The notes: generated by a model not told the origin, from the sequence alone. Shown: positions 35,236 to 43,310, counted from the first letter of the stretch. The stretch is DNA of 64,000 nt from an uncultured Eubacteriales bacterium (GCA_905207625.1 CAJLLT010000003.1:47611-111610), one strand, 5' to 3'. Numbers and translations: made by a program.

Positions 35236-37009
35236 TTTCCTTTTCCTCCTTTTCGTCCAGTTTCTGCAGATCCACCATCGTCTTGTATTCGGGGCAGGTG
35301 TTGCAGAGTTGTTCATGGGATCCGACCGCGACTATTCTGCCGTCGTCCACAAAAATTATTTTGTCCATCTTCTCAACGGTGGTTATCCGGTGGGCGATGA
35401 GGATAGTCGTCTTACCCTTGCGCAGTTTCCTGAGATTTTCCAGTATGGACTTTTCTGTTTTCACGTCCACAGCGGAAACCGAGTCATCGAGAATGAGAAT
35501 GGAGGCATCTTTCATCAGCGCTCTGGCTATGGAAATACGTTGTTTCTGACCGCCGGAAACGGTGACGCCGCGTTCTCCGAGAACTGTCTGGTAACCTAAT
35601 GCGAAATCTCTGATATTGTCGTCCACATCGGACATTTTTGCCGCCTGTATCACGTCTTCGGAGTCCCCTCCGTCGGTGGCGAAGGCAATGTTGTTTTCTA
35701 TGGTGTCGCTGAAAAGGAAATTGTCCTGAGGCACATAAGCGGAGAATTTCCGTACGGTATGTATGGGAATGGTGTTTATATCCCTTCCGTCCAGGAATAC
35801 AGTCCCGTCGGGAACATTATATGTTCGGAGAAGAAGATCCACTATGGTGGTCTTTCCCGCACCGGTCTTGCCGATTATACCCACATTTTCCCCCGCGTTT
35901 ATCACGAAGGAAACGTTTTGCAGTACGTCGTATTCTCCTCCGGGATAACGGAAGGTCAGATTACGGAACTCAATGTTTCCGTAGATAAAGTCCATATCCG
36001 TTACATCCGGTCTGTCTTCCACATCCGAGGTGGAGTCGAGTAACCGGCTGATCCTTTGCAAAGAAGCCTTGCCTCTGGAACGCATTTCTATGAGTTCGGA
36101 AACAGCCATTACGGGCCATACGGCGGAATTGAAGTAGGCTATGAATTCCACCAGCTGTCCGGCATCAAATATCTTTTCATGGACGAGCCAGCCGCCGTAG
36201 CCGAGTATGACGCAGATTACCGATTCCACAAAGAGAGTAACGAGGATATTGAGAAGGGTGGATGCTTTGGTATAGTTTACGTTTGCTTTTTCATTGTTTT
36301 TGTTGAGCTTACGGAAATTCATCAGTTCCTTTGTGTTCTTGACAAAGGCTTTGATCACCGCGATTCCGGAAAAGCTTTCCTGCGAGAAGTCGGAAAGGTC
36401 GGAAAAAGCCTGCTGTCTTTCCGCCCATCTTGCGGTCATGTGTTTTCCCACGACCGTTCCCACCGCAAGCAGGAGCCCCAGGGGTACCATGCATAAAAGT
36501 GCGAGGAAAGCGTTCATGCTGACCATTTTCCAGATTGCGAGGGTTCCCAGGAAGAGAGCGTCGCAAAACATCATTACTCCGGAGCCGAAGCATTCTCTTA
36601 CCGTTTCCAGATCATTGGTAAAAAGAGACATAAGGTTTCCGACCTTGTTTACCTGGTAATACTGTTGCGAGAGGCTTTCACACTTGCCGAACATTCTTCC
36701 TCGGAGATCGGTAGCCACCTTGAGAGCAGAACCGAAAAAGCAGATACGCCAGAGGAATCTTCCGATTACAAGCGAAAGGATGACAAAAAGGAGCGGGCGG
36801 CAGACACTGTCAAGTAAAAACTCCATATCAAAGGGAACGGTTACTCCGTCCGATGTCACCAATCCCGTATTTATCCCGTTTACAACGAGTTTGTAGAGTT
36901 CCGGGACTATAAGCTGAACATAGTCCACCGCAATAAGCGCGGCGGTGCCCAGAAGCAGAACATGAAGGTATCGCAGATAGTATTTATTTATGTGTTTCCC
37001 GAAAAGCAT
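35228..37009 (-). CDS. ABC exporter half-transporter, subunit A (degenerate catalytic site)
   Basis: A 593-residue fused permease/ATPase with six helices (about 15-320), Walker A IGKTGAGKTT, a canonical signature VSGGQKQR, and Walker B LILDDSVSAVD where Asp replaces the usual catalytic Glu. One degenerate and one intact site is the hallmark of heterodimeric exporters such as TM287/288 and LmrCD (family knowledge). GGGGG lies upstream of the ATG, and its promoter is divergent from that of the MATE gene. Confidence 0.93.
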   Translation of the reverse strand: MLFGKHINKYYLRYLHVLLLGTAALIAVDYVQLIVPELYKLVVNGINTGLVTSDGVTVPFDMEFLLDSVCRPLLFVILSLVIGRFLWRICFFGSALKVATDLRGRMFGKCESLSQQYYQVNKVGNLMSLFTNDLETVRECFGSGVMMFCDALFLGTLAIWKMVSMNAFLALLCMVPLGLLLAVGTVVGKHMTARWAERQQAFSDLSDFSQESFSGIAVIKAFVKNTKELMNFRKLNKNNEKANVNYTKASTLLNILVTLFVESVICVILGYGGWLVHEKIFDAGQLVEFIAYFNSAVWPVMAVSELIEMRSRGKASLQRISRLLDSTSDVEDRPDVTDMDFIYGNIEFRNLTFRYPGGEYDVLQNVSFVINAGENVGIIGKTGAGKTTIVDLLLRTYNVPDGTVFLDGRDINTIPIHTVRKFSAYVPQDNFLFSDTIENNIAFATDGGDSEDVIQAAKMSDVDDNIRDFALGYQTVLGERGVTVSGGQKQRISIARALMKDASILILDDSVSAVDVKTEKSILENLRKLRKGKTTILIAHRITTVEKMDKIIFVDDGRIVAVGSHEQLCNTCPEYKTMVDLQKLDEKEEKENA

Positions 37010-37048
37010 AATGCCCCCTGATACTATTATAGGTACAATAACGGGAAA

Positions 37049-37077
37049 AGTATATCACATTTGTCCGGTAAAGTCAA
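37049..37077 (-). promoter_or_regulatory. Promoter of the ABC exporter operon
   Basis: On the minus strand: TTGACT (37077-37072), 17-bp spacer, TATACT (37054-37049), with a TG two bases before the -10. Confidence 0.82.
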
Positions 37078-37117
37078 TGAAATAAGAGTGAAAAAAGTCG
37101 GAATAGCACGGAAGTTC

Positions 37118-37146
37118 TTGACTTATGGGGAGGAATGGTGTATAAT
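37118..37146 (+). promoter_or_regulatory. Promoter of the MATE exporter gene
   Basis: TTGACT at 37118-37123 and TATAAT at 37141-37146, 17-bp spacer. It is divergent from the ABC exporter promoter, the two -35 boxes being 40 bp apart. Transcription would start near 37153, giving a leader of about 265 bases. Confidence 0.85.
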
Positions 37147-37155
37147 ACGCACAGC

Positions 37156-37253
37156 GGCGCGAAGCGCCCCGATGCTTTGCATCGCACCGACGGAGCCGGT
37201 GGCTGTGCTTTTGACGGCGTCGTAAAAATGCCCTTGCGAGCAAGCATTTTTAC
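37156..37253 (+). repeat. Row of four hairpins in the MATE leader
   Basis: Four successive inverted repeats: GGCGC/GCGCC with GAA loop (37156-37168); CGATGC/GCATCG with TTT loop (37170-37184); CACCG/CGGTG (37185-37201); and a long one, 37222-37253, with arms GTAAAAATGC and GCATTTTTAC enclosing TTGC-GA-GCAA. It may be a structured RNA or a small palindromic mobile element. No T run follows, so it is not an ordinary terminator. Confidence 0.65.
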
Positions 37254-37297
37254 TCCTGGTGTGATATGTACCCGGCCAATCTTCCTGCAAAAGGTTC

Positions 37298-37396
37298 ATG
37301 GCTTCGCTTCTGTGCGCTCAGTTCAACAATGGACCCGGATTTGCCGCCGAAGTGCCGTTGCGGACAGGGAAATCATTATTATCAGACGCTTACTGA
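37298..37396 (+). CDS. Possible 32-residue leader peptide upstream of the MATE gene
   Basis: A short open frame (ATG at 37298, TGA at 37394-37396) lies in the MATE leader after the hairpin row and ends 20 bases before the MATE start. The peptide begins MASLLCAQFNNGPGF. The ribosome binding site is weak (AAAAGG, very close to the ATG). It could be a regulatory leader peptide or chance; nothing else proves it is translated. Confidence 0.25.
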   Translation: MASLLCAQFNNGPGFAAEVPLRTGKSLLSDAY

Positions 37397-37416
37397 AAAG
37401 AGAAAGAAGTGAAAAG

Positions 37417-38790
37417 ATGAATATACATTCGGAGTCTGCGGTCAAGGACCTTACGGTAGGAAATCCGTATTCTGTTATAGTGACCTTTGCGCTCCCGATT
37501 TTCCTCAGCCAGGTTTTTCAGCAGCTTTATAACACTGCCGATACATTTATTGTCGGAAAATTCCTCGGTACCGATGCTTTTGCCGCAGTGAGCTCTTCCG
37601 GGACCCTGATTTTTCTACTTGTAAGTTTCTTCAACGGTACAGCGATGGGTGCCGGTGTTGTTATCTCCCGGTATTTCGGTGCGGGAAACAGGGACTGCGT
37701 TTGCCGGGCTGTACATACGAACATAGCCTTAGGGATCACGGGCGGGCTTATTCTTACCGTGTTCGGGGTCGTGTTCACTCCTACGCTGTTGGTCTGGATG
37801 AATACCGATCCTGATGTCCTGCCGCAGGCGGTAGAATACTTCCGGTACTACTTTTCCGGCGCGCTTGCCATGATAATGTATAATGTGTGCTGCGGAATAA
37901 TGAATGCTGTAGGGGACAGCGAGAGACCTCTCTATTATCTGATATTTTCATCGCTGCTGAATGTTTTGCTCGACCTTATTTTTGTTGCGGTGTTCCGCTG
38001 GGGAGTCTGGTCTGCCGCTATCGCAACGGTAATATCTCAGGCGTCAAGTGTCGTTCTTTGTTTCATCCATCTTACAAAAAAAGGACATATCTTCACCGTC
38101 GAGCTGAAAAAAATAAAGTTTCACGGGGATATGCTGAAGCAGATAATCCGATTCGGTCTTCCCTCAGGGGTTCAGAATTCCGTAATAGGTCTTGCGAACG
38201 TAATTGTTCAGACCAACATCAATTCCTTCGGTAAGTTTGCCACAGCGGCTTATGGCGCACATGCGAAAATAGAGGGTTTTGCGTTCCTTCCCATAACCAG
38301 CTTCAATATGGCGATAACAACATTCATTGGGCAGAATCTGGGTGCGAAACTCTATGACCGGGCAAAGACCGGGGCGCGTTTCGGTATCCTTTCCGCGGTT
38401 ATAATGGCTCAGATCATCGGAATAATCTATTATATTTTTGCGGAATCCTTTATAGGATTCTTTGACTCTTCTCCGGAAGTCGTTGCGCTGGGTGCCCAAC
38501 AGGCGCACACCGCCACACTGTTTTATTTTCTCCTTGCTTATTCCCACGCTGTTGCCGCTGTCTGCCGGGGGGCGGGAAAAGCTTTTGTGCCGATGTTGGT
38601 CATGCTTTCGGTATGGTGTGTTCTGAGAATAGGATATATAGAGCTGGTGATGAGTCTTTTCGGAAAGATAGAATATATCTACTGGGCTTATCCTCTGACC
38701 TGGGCAATAAGTTCGGTGATATATTTCATATATTATCATGCCTCGGACTGGATCCACGGTTTTGAGAAAAAAAGGGAGAAAACCCTGTAA
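37417..38790 (+). CDS. MATE family efflux transporter
   Basis: A 457-residue protein with twelve hydrophobic segments in two related halves, typical of Na+ or H+ coupled multidrug and toxin exporters. Family features include PIFLSQVFQQLYNTADTFIVG at the N-terminus (here with the usual FQQLYNxxD) and GLPSGVQNSV at the start of the second half. The frame is open far upstream to 37135, but the ATG at 37417 follows a purine-rich AGAAAGAAG and gives the normal N-terminus. Substrate unknown. Confidence 0.92.
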   Translation: MNIHSESAVKDLTVGNPYSVIVTFALPIFLSQVFQQLYNTADTFIVGKFLGTDAFAAVSSSGTLIFLLVSFFNGTAMGAGVVISRYFGAGNRDCVCRAVHTNIALGITGGLILTVFGVVFTPTLLVWMNTDPDVLPQAVEYFRYYFSGALAMIMYNVCCGIMNAVGDSERPLYYLIFSSLLNVLLDLIFVAVFRWGVWSAAIATVISQASSVVLCFIHLTKKGHIFTVELKKIKFHGDMLKQIIRFGLPSGVQNSVIGLANVIVQTNINSFGKFATAAYGAHAKIEGFAFLPITSFNMAITTFIGQNLGAKLYDRAKTGARFGILSAVIMAQIIGIIYYIFAESFIGFFDSSPEVVALGAQQAHTATLFYFLLAYSHAVAAVCRGAGKAFVPMLVMLSVWCVLRIGYIELVMSLFGKIEYIYWAYPLTWAISSVIYFIYYHASDWIHGFEKKREKTL

Positions 38791-38816
38791 GACACATATT
38801 CTGTTCCACACAGTGA

Positions 38817-38849
38817 GGAGCCGCCGGAATAAGTCCGGCGGCTCCTTTT
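38817..38849 (+). terminator. Rho-independent terminator after the MATE gene
   Basis: A perfect 12-bp stem (GGAGCCGCCGGA with TCCGGCGGCTCC), ATAAG loop, then TTTTATG. It separates two convergent genes. Confidence 0.88.
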
Positions 38850-38869
38850 ATGTCTGCATTTTCAGCTAC

Positions 38870-39415
38870 TCAATAATTCTCCGCGTGAATCTCGAAATAA
38901 CTCTGAGGATGATTGCATGTGGGGCAGACCTCCGGGGCGGAGGTTCCCACTATAATATGTCCGCAGTTGCGGCACTCCCAGATCTTTACCTCGCTTTTTT
39001 CAAACACGGCTGCGGTTTCAACGTTTTTCAGAAGAGCACGGTATCTCTCTTCGTGATGCTTTTCAATGGCTGCAACCAGTCTGAACTTCTTTGCAAGTTC
39101 CGGAAAGCCTTCTTCTTCCGCTGTTTTTGCAAACCCTTCGTACATATCGGTCCACTCATAGTTTTCACCTTCTGCGGCGGCATCAAGGTTCTGGGCGGTG
39201 TTTCCTATTCCCTGCAGTTCTCTGAACCACATTTTCGCGTGTTCCTTTTCATTGTCGGCTGTCTTCAGAAACAGGGCTGCAATCTGCTCGTATCCCTCTT
39301 TCTTTGCCGTGGACGCGAAATATGTATACTTGTTTCTTGCCTGGCTTTCGCCTGCGAAAGCCGCCTGAAGATTTTTCTCGGTCCGGGTCCCTGTATACTT
39401 TGTTTTCTTTTCCAT
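38870..39415 (-). CDS. rbr: Rubrerythrin
   Basis: A 181-residue cytoplasmic peroxidase of anaerobes that reduces hydrogen peroxide with electrons from rubredoxin-like carriers. The ferritin-like diiron domain (about 15-140) shows AFAGESQARNKYTYF, DNEKEHAKMWF and IEKHHEERYRALL. The C-terminal rubredoxin domain has WECRNCGHIIVG and CPTCNHPQ, the four Cys iron ligands. It lies 47 bases after thioredoxin on the same strand, so the two probably form an oxidative stress operon from the promoter at 39905-39933. Confidence 0.96.
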   Translation of the reverse strand: MEKKTKYTGTRTEKNLQAAFAGESQARNKYTYFASTAKKEGYEQIAALFLKTADNEKEHAKMWFRELQGIGNTAQNLDAAAEGENYEWTDMYEGFAKTAEEEGFPELAKKFRLVAAIEKHHEERYRALLKNVETAAVFEKSEVKIWECRNCGHIIVGTSAPEVCPTCNHPQSYFEIHAENY

Positions 39416-39462
39416 GAAACTTACCTCCGATACTGAAGATCAATATTTGACATTTCGCCGGG

Positions 39463-39783
39463 TCATATCAGCGGTTGGATCATCTGCATGAGTTCCGCCT
39501 TATTTTTGAACCCGACGGATGTTTCGGCGATTTCACCGTCTTTGAAAAGAATAAGGGTCGGGATGCTCATTATTCCGAATTTTGCCGCGAGATCCCTGTT
39601 TTCGTCCACGTTTACCTTACCCACGGTCAGCTTTCCTTCGCATTGCTGCGCGATGTCAGCCACTACGGGGCCGAGCATTTTGCAGGGTCCGCACCAGGGT
39701 GCCCAGAAATCCACCAGTACCGGTGTACCGGAGGAGTATACCTCGGATTCGAAATTTTCTTCATTCAAAATGATTTCAGCCAT
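39463..39783 (-). CDS. trxA: Thioredoxin
   Basis: A 106-residue dithiol-disulfide oxidoreductase with active site WAPWCGPCK (Cys31, Cys34), the conserved cis-Pro in GIMSIPTLILF, and length typical of TrxA. GGAGG lies upstream of its ATG. It is followed by rubrerythrin, and its promoter is divergent from the ferrous iron operon. Confidence 0.97.
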   Translation of the reverse strand: MAEIILNEENFESEVYSSGTPVLVDFWAPWCGPCKMLGPVVADIAQQCEGKLTVGKVNVDENRDLAAKFGIMSIPTLILFKDGEIAETSVGFKNKAELMQMIQPLI

Positions 39784-39904
39784 GACTGCATCCTCCTTGT
39801 CTGTTTTTCATTATGTGCATTACTTCCCGGAATATACTCCGCGATGGATGTCTATATCCGCAATTCCGGGTCTTTCCGTATGGCAGGAATATATTCCCGG
39901 AACG

Positions 39905-39933
39905 ATTATAGCATTTTCTCCGAGGATTGTCAA
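39905..39933 (-). promoter_or_regulatory. Promoter of trxA-rbr
   Basis: On the minus strand: TTGACA (39933-39928), 17-bp spacer, TATAAT (39910-39905), both consensus. The leader of about 115 bases holds two similar palindromes, GGAATATATTCC (39885-39896) and GGAATATACTCC (39829-39840). Confidence 0.9.
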
Positions 39934-39968
39934 GAACCGGGGTTGGTGTAAAATAAACAACAAGAAGG

Positions 39969-39982
39969 TTAGTGTGTGCTAA
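39969..39982. promoter_or_regulatory. TTAG-N6-CTAA palindrome between trxA and feo promoters
   Basis: TTAGTGTGTGCTAA, the same palindrome type as the array at 40077-40192. It lies about 35 bases upstream of the trxA -35 box and 56 bases upstream of the feo -35 box. Confidence 0.6.
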
Positions 39983-40038
39983 CTCTTTGGGCAGACTGCC
40001 GAATTTGTTAAAAAATCGGAAAATGAAGGAAAAACCTA

Positions 40039-40067
40039 TTGACAAACCCGCGTTTCTATAGTATAAT
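40039..40067 (+). promoter_or_regulatory. Promoter of the ferrous iron operon
   Basis: TTGACA at 40039-40044 and TATAAT at 40062-40067, 17-bp spacer, both consensus. The start would be near 40074, so the first palindrome of the array lies just after it. This placement fits repression by a protein bound downstream. Confidence 0.92.
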
Positions 40068-40076
40068 ACGAGTCGG

Positions 40077-40192
40077 TTAGCGGAAGCTAATCAATTTTAA
40101 AGGTTTATGGTTAGTCGGTGCTAATTATTTTTTAAGGGTTCGGGTTAGCTTTTGCTAATCATTTTGTTTCCCGGCGGGTTAGCACCTGCTAA
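40077..40192 (+). repeat. Four TTAG-N6-CTAA palindromes at 34-bp intervals (operator-like array)
   Basis: Palindromes start at 40077, 40111, 40145 and 40179, exactly 34 bp apart. Each is (G)GTTAGY-N4-GCTAAT; the 20-base linkers of the first three also share a T(C/T)ANTTTT start. The motif resembles DtxR/MntR-family operators, and a DtxR-like gene is in the operon (43542). As RNA each unit could also form a 7-bp hairpin with a four-base loop. Confidence 0.8.
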
Positions 40193-40211
40193 TTGAAAGG
40201 GAGGGATTCGT

Positions 40212-40424
40212 ATGATGCCGCTCTGTCTGGCAGACGTGGGAGAGGAAAACATCATAAGAAAGATCGGCGGAAGCCCGGAGATAAAAAAACATCTTGAAAA
40301 TCTGGGGTTTGTCGTCGGCGGAACAGTGACCGTGGTCAACACTCTTGCGGGTAACGTGATAGTGAATGTCAAAGAATCCAGGGTTGCCATAAGCGAAGAA
40401 ATGGCAAGGAAGATAATGGTATGA
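40212..40424 (+). CDS. feoA: FeoA-domain protein 1
   Basis: A 70-residue SH3-like FeoA protein, a small cytoplasmic partner of the FeoB iron transporter. It shows the FeoA core pattern (I..I.G.PEIKKHLENLGFVVGGTVTVV) and ends in SEEMARKIMV. GGGAGGG lies 6 bases before the ATG. It is the first gene of the iron operon, directly after the palindrome array; a second feoA follows, as is common in Clostridia. Confidence 0.92.
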   Translation: MMPLCLADVGEENIIRKIGGSPEIKKHLENLGFVVGGTVTVVNTLAGNVIVNVKESRVAISEEMARKIMV

Positions 40425-40472
40425 CCCGGAGCTCCCGGTGAACAAGTAATTTATTTAAGGAGGATACAGGCA

Positions 40473-40694
40473 ATGAAGACTCTAAGACAGGCGGAAGTCG
40501 GGCAGACCGTAAAGGTAGTCAGACTTCACGGCGAGGGCGCGGTGAAGCGTCGTATTATGGATATGGGCCTGACAAAAGGTGTTGAGGTTTACGTCCGTAA
40601 AGTGGCGCCTCTCGGAGATCCCATAGAGCTGACTGTCCGCGGATATGAGCTTTCGCTGAGAAAAGCCGATGCGGAAATGGTAGAGGTTGAGTAA
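40473..40694 (+). CDS. feoA: FeoA-domain protein 2
   Basis: A 73-residue FeoA protein with the pattern VKVVRLHGEGAVKRRIMDMG, LTKGVEVYVRKVAPLGDP and ELTVRGYELSLRKADAE, the canonical FeoA form. AAGGAGG lies about 9 bases upstream. It is more typical than the first FeoA; the two may form different contacts with FeoB (inference). Confidence 0.95.
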   Translation: MKTLRQAEVGQTVKVVRLHGEGAVKRRIMDMGLTKGVEVYVRKVAPLGDPIELTVRGYELSLRKADAEMVEVE

Positions 40695-40738
40695 GACCGT
40701 ATGGGGAAGGAGGCTTCCCGTATTTTTGAGATCAGCGG

Positions 40739-40752
40739 TTAGCAAAAGCTAA
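40739..40752. promoter_or_regulatory. Sixth TTAG-N6-CTAA palindrome, before feoB
   Basis: TTAGCAAAAGCTAA within a longer GGTTAGC-AAAA-GCTAATT, between feoA2 and feoB and 8 bases before the feoB ribosome binding site. As RNA it could form a hairpin close to the start codon. Confidence 0.6.
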
Positions 40753-40767
40753 TTGCGGTAAGGAGAA

Positions 40768-43281
40768 ATGCAAGAAATGGAACTGAAAATTGCCCTTGCG
40801 GGTAACCCGAACAGCGGTAAGACCACACTGTTCAACGCTCTTACCGGCTCCAACCAGTTCGTAGGTAACTGGCCCGGTGTAACGGTGGAGAAAAAGGAAG
40901 GTAAACTCAAGAAACACGATGACGTGAAAATAGTTGACCTTCCCGGTATATACTCTCTTTCCCCCTATACTCTGGAGGAAGTTGTTGCAAGAAATTATCT
41001 TATAAGCGAAAGACCGAATGCCATCCTCAATATTATCGACGGTACCAACCTGGAAAGAAACCTGTACCTGACCACTCAGCTGGTGGAACTCGGTATCCCG
41101 GTTGTCATAGCCATCAACATGATGGACGTTGTCCGCAAGAACGGCGACAAGATAGATACTGCTGAGCTTTCCCGTCAGCTCGGATGCAAGATAGTTGAGA
41201 TCTCCGCGCTTAAAGGAACCGGTATCATGGAGGCTGCCGAAGCTGCCATTGACGCCGCGAAGAATGGCAAGACCATTCCCCAGCATAGCTTTTCCGGCTG
41301 TGTTGAGCATGCCATTGCCCATATTGAGGAGGCAGCAGTTCACGGGCTTCCCGAGGAGCAGCAGAGATGGTATGCCATAAAGATTTTCGAGCGTGACGAC
41401 AAGGTTCTCGGTTCCCTGAACATAAAGAAAGAGACCCTTGATCATATCGAACAGGATATCAAGGCTGCCGAAAAAGAGCTTGACGATGACGCCGAATCTA
41501 TCATAACCAATGAAAGATACGTTTACATAGCGTCCATAATCAAGTCCTGCTATAAGAAAAAGAATGTAGGAAAGCTTTCCGCTTCCGATAAAATAGACCG
41601 TGTCGTCACTAACCGCTGGCTGGGTCTTCCCATATTTGCGGTAATCATGTTCCTGGTTTATTATCTGTCCATGGTAACTGTAGGCGCGTCTGCCACAGAC
41701 TGGGCAAACGACGGACTTTTCGGTGACGGTTGGCATCTGCTGGGCATAGGCTCAAAGCAGTATGAGGAAGTTTCCGGTGAATACGAAGACGCCCTCAATG
41801 CCATAAACGGTTTTGTTGAGATCGATCCCGAAGCGGAGGACTTTGATGCCGCCGCTGCCCTTGAAGCTATCAGAAACTTCAGACCCGAAAGCGACAATGC
41901 CACGGGTACGGTAACGGTAGAGGATGAAGAGACCCTCGAACGTGCGGAAATGACTGTCTACTATTCCGAAATTCCCGAGTCGGTAAAGAATGATAAGGAA
42001 AACGACAGCTATATTTCCGTGACCTATCTTGAAGCAAAGGAATACTTTGAGACCAAGAACAGTGAATTTGCAGCTCCTGATCCGGCGGATTACGGTGTCT
42101 GGGTTCCCGGTGTACCGGTTCTTATCGGTACCGGTCTTGAGGCTGCCAATGCCCCCGAATGGCTGTCCGGACTTATCCTTGACGGTATAGTTGCCGGTGT
42201 CGGTGCGGTTCTCGGATTTGTTCCCCAGATGCTGGTTCTGTTCCTGCTGCTTGCATTCCTTGAAGCCTGCGGCTACATGGCCCGTATCGCTTTCGTTCTC
42301 GACCGTATATTCCGTAAGTTCGGTCTGTCCGGTAAGTCCTTTATTCCTATGCTTATCGGTACCGGCTGCGGTATTCCGGGTATTATGGCTTCCCGTACGA
42401 TAGAAAACGAACGTGACCGTCGTATGACGATAATGACAACGACCTTTATACCCTGCGGCGCAAAAGTTCCCTTTATTGCAATGATTGCCGGCGCGCTTTT
42501 CGGCGGTTCTGCCTGGGTTGCGACCTCCGCATACTTTATCGGTATGGCGGCAATAATAGTTTCCGGTATCATGCTTAAAAAGACCAAGATGTTCTCCGGC
42601 GAACCCGCACCCTTCGTTATGGAGCTTCCCGCATATCACTGGCCGACGGTCGGAAACGTTCTCCGTTCCATGTGGGAGCGTGGCTGGTCCTTCATCAAGA
42701 AGGCCGGTACGGTCATTCTCCTGTCTACCATCTTTGTCTGGTTCACCACCTATTTCGGTTTTGTGGACGGAACCTTCCGTATGCTGTCCGAGGATGAACT
42801 GAATATGTCTATTCTTGCGGCTATCGGTTCCGCTATCGCCTGGATCTTCAAGCCTCTGGGCTGGGGCACCTGGCAGGCTGCCGTTGCCTCCATTACCGGA
42901 CTTGTGGCGAAGGAAAACATCGTCGGTACAATGGGTATCCTTTATCCCGAAGGCTGGCCCGAGATCGCACAGGCATTCAACGGCATCACCGGATATTCTT
43001 TCCTGGTATTCAATCTGCTGTGCGCACCTTGCTTTGCAGCCATCGGTGCTATCAAGCGTGAAATGAACAGTGCCAAATGGACCTGGTTTGCCATTGGTTA
43101 TCAGTGCGGATTTGCGTATGCTATTGCCCTCATGATAAATCAGTTCGGCGGACTGTTCACCGGCAATGTAAATGTTATCGGTCTTATCTTCTCCGTGGCT
43201 ATCCTTGCGGGTATGATCTATATGCTGGTCCGTCCTTATAAGGAAGCAACGAAGCTGACGGCCAAAGTGAAGGTAAAATAA
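40768..43281 (+). CDS. feoB: Ferrous iron transporter FeoB
   Basis: An 837-residue GTPase-coupled Fe(II) importer in the cytoplasmic membrane. The N-terminal G domain has GNPNSGKTT, the DLPGIYSL switch and NMMD; a FeoB helical domain follows (about 170-275). The membrane part has two Gate motifs, with Cys in GTGCGIPGIM and FIPCGAKVPF. Residues 310-445 form an acidic extracellular insert after the first helix that most FeoB proteins lack. The ATG at 40768 is only 2 bases from AGGAG; the ATG at 40777 (11 bases, protein starting MELKIALAG) may be the true start. Confidence 0.95.
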   Translation: MQEMELKIALAGNPNSGKTTLFNALTGSNQFVGNWPGVTVEKKEGKLKKHDDVKIVDLPGIYSLSPYTLEEVVARNYLISERPNAILNIIDGTNLERNLYLTTQLVELGIPVVIAINMMDVVRKNGDKIDTAELSRQLGCKIVEISALKGTGIMEAAEAAIDAAKNGKTIPQHSFSGCVEHAIAHIEEAAVHGLPEEQQRWYAIKIFERDDKVLGSLNIKKETLDHIEQDIKAAEKELDDDAESIITNERYVYIASIIKSCYKKKNVGKLSASDKIDRVVTNRWLGLPIFAVIMFLVYYLSMVTVGASATDWANDGLFGDGWHLLGIGSKQYEEVSGEYEDALNAINGFVEIDPEAEDFDAAAALEAIRNFRPESDNATGTVTVEDEETLERAEMTVYYSEIPESVKNDKENDSYISVTYLEAKEYFETKNSEFAAPDPADYGVWVPGVPVLIGTGLEAANAPEWLSGLILDGIVAGVGAVLGFVPQMLVLFLLLAFLEACGYMARIAFVLDRIFRKFGLSGKSFIPMLIGTGCGIPGIMASRTIENERDRRMTIMTTTFIPCGAKVPFIAMIAGALFGGSAWVATSAYFIGMAAIIVSGIMLKKTKMFSGEPAPFVMELPAYHWPTVGNVLRSMWERGWSFIKKAGTVILLSTIFVWFTTYFGFVDGTFRMLSEDELNMSILAAIGSAIAWIFKPLGWGTWQAAVASITGLVAKENIVGTMGILYPEGWPEIAQAFNGITGYSFLVFNLLCAPCFAAIGAIKREMNSAKWTWFAIGYQCGFAYAIALMINQFGGLFTGNVNVIGLIFSVAILAGMIYMLVRPYKEATKLTAKVKVK

Positions 43282-43310
43282 CAGTCACAGCGTGAAAGGA
43301 GTCGGTCTTT

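Noticed and set aside
37135..37416. N-terminal extension of the MATE protein
   Set aside because: The frame is open but runs through the -10 region and hairpin row; the family N-terminus begins at the ATG at 37417.
40077..40192. The 34-bp periodic array as a CRISPR array
   Set aside because: The repeated part is a 14- to 18-base palindrome, linkers are only about 20 bases and partly alike, there are four units, no cas genes are present, and it lies in an iron operon leader.
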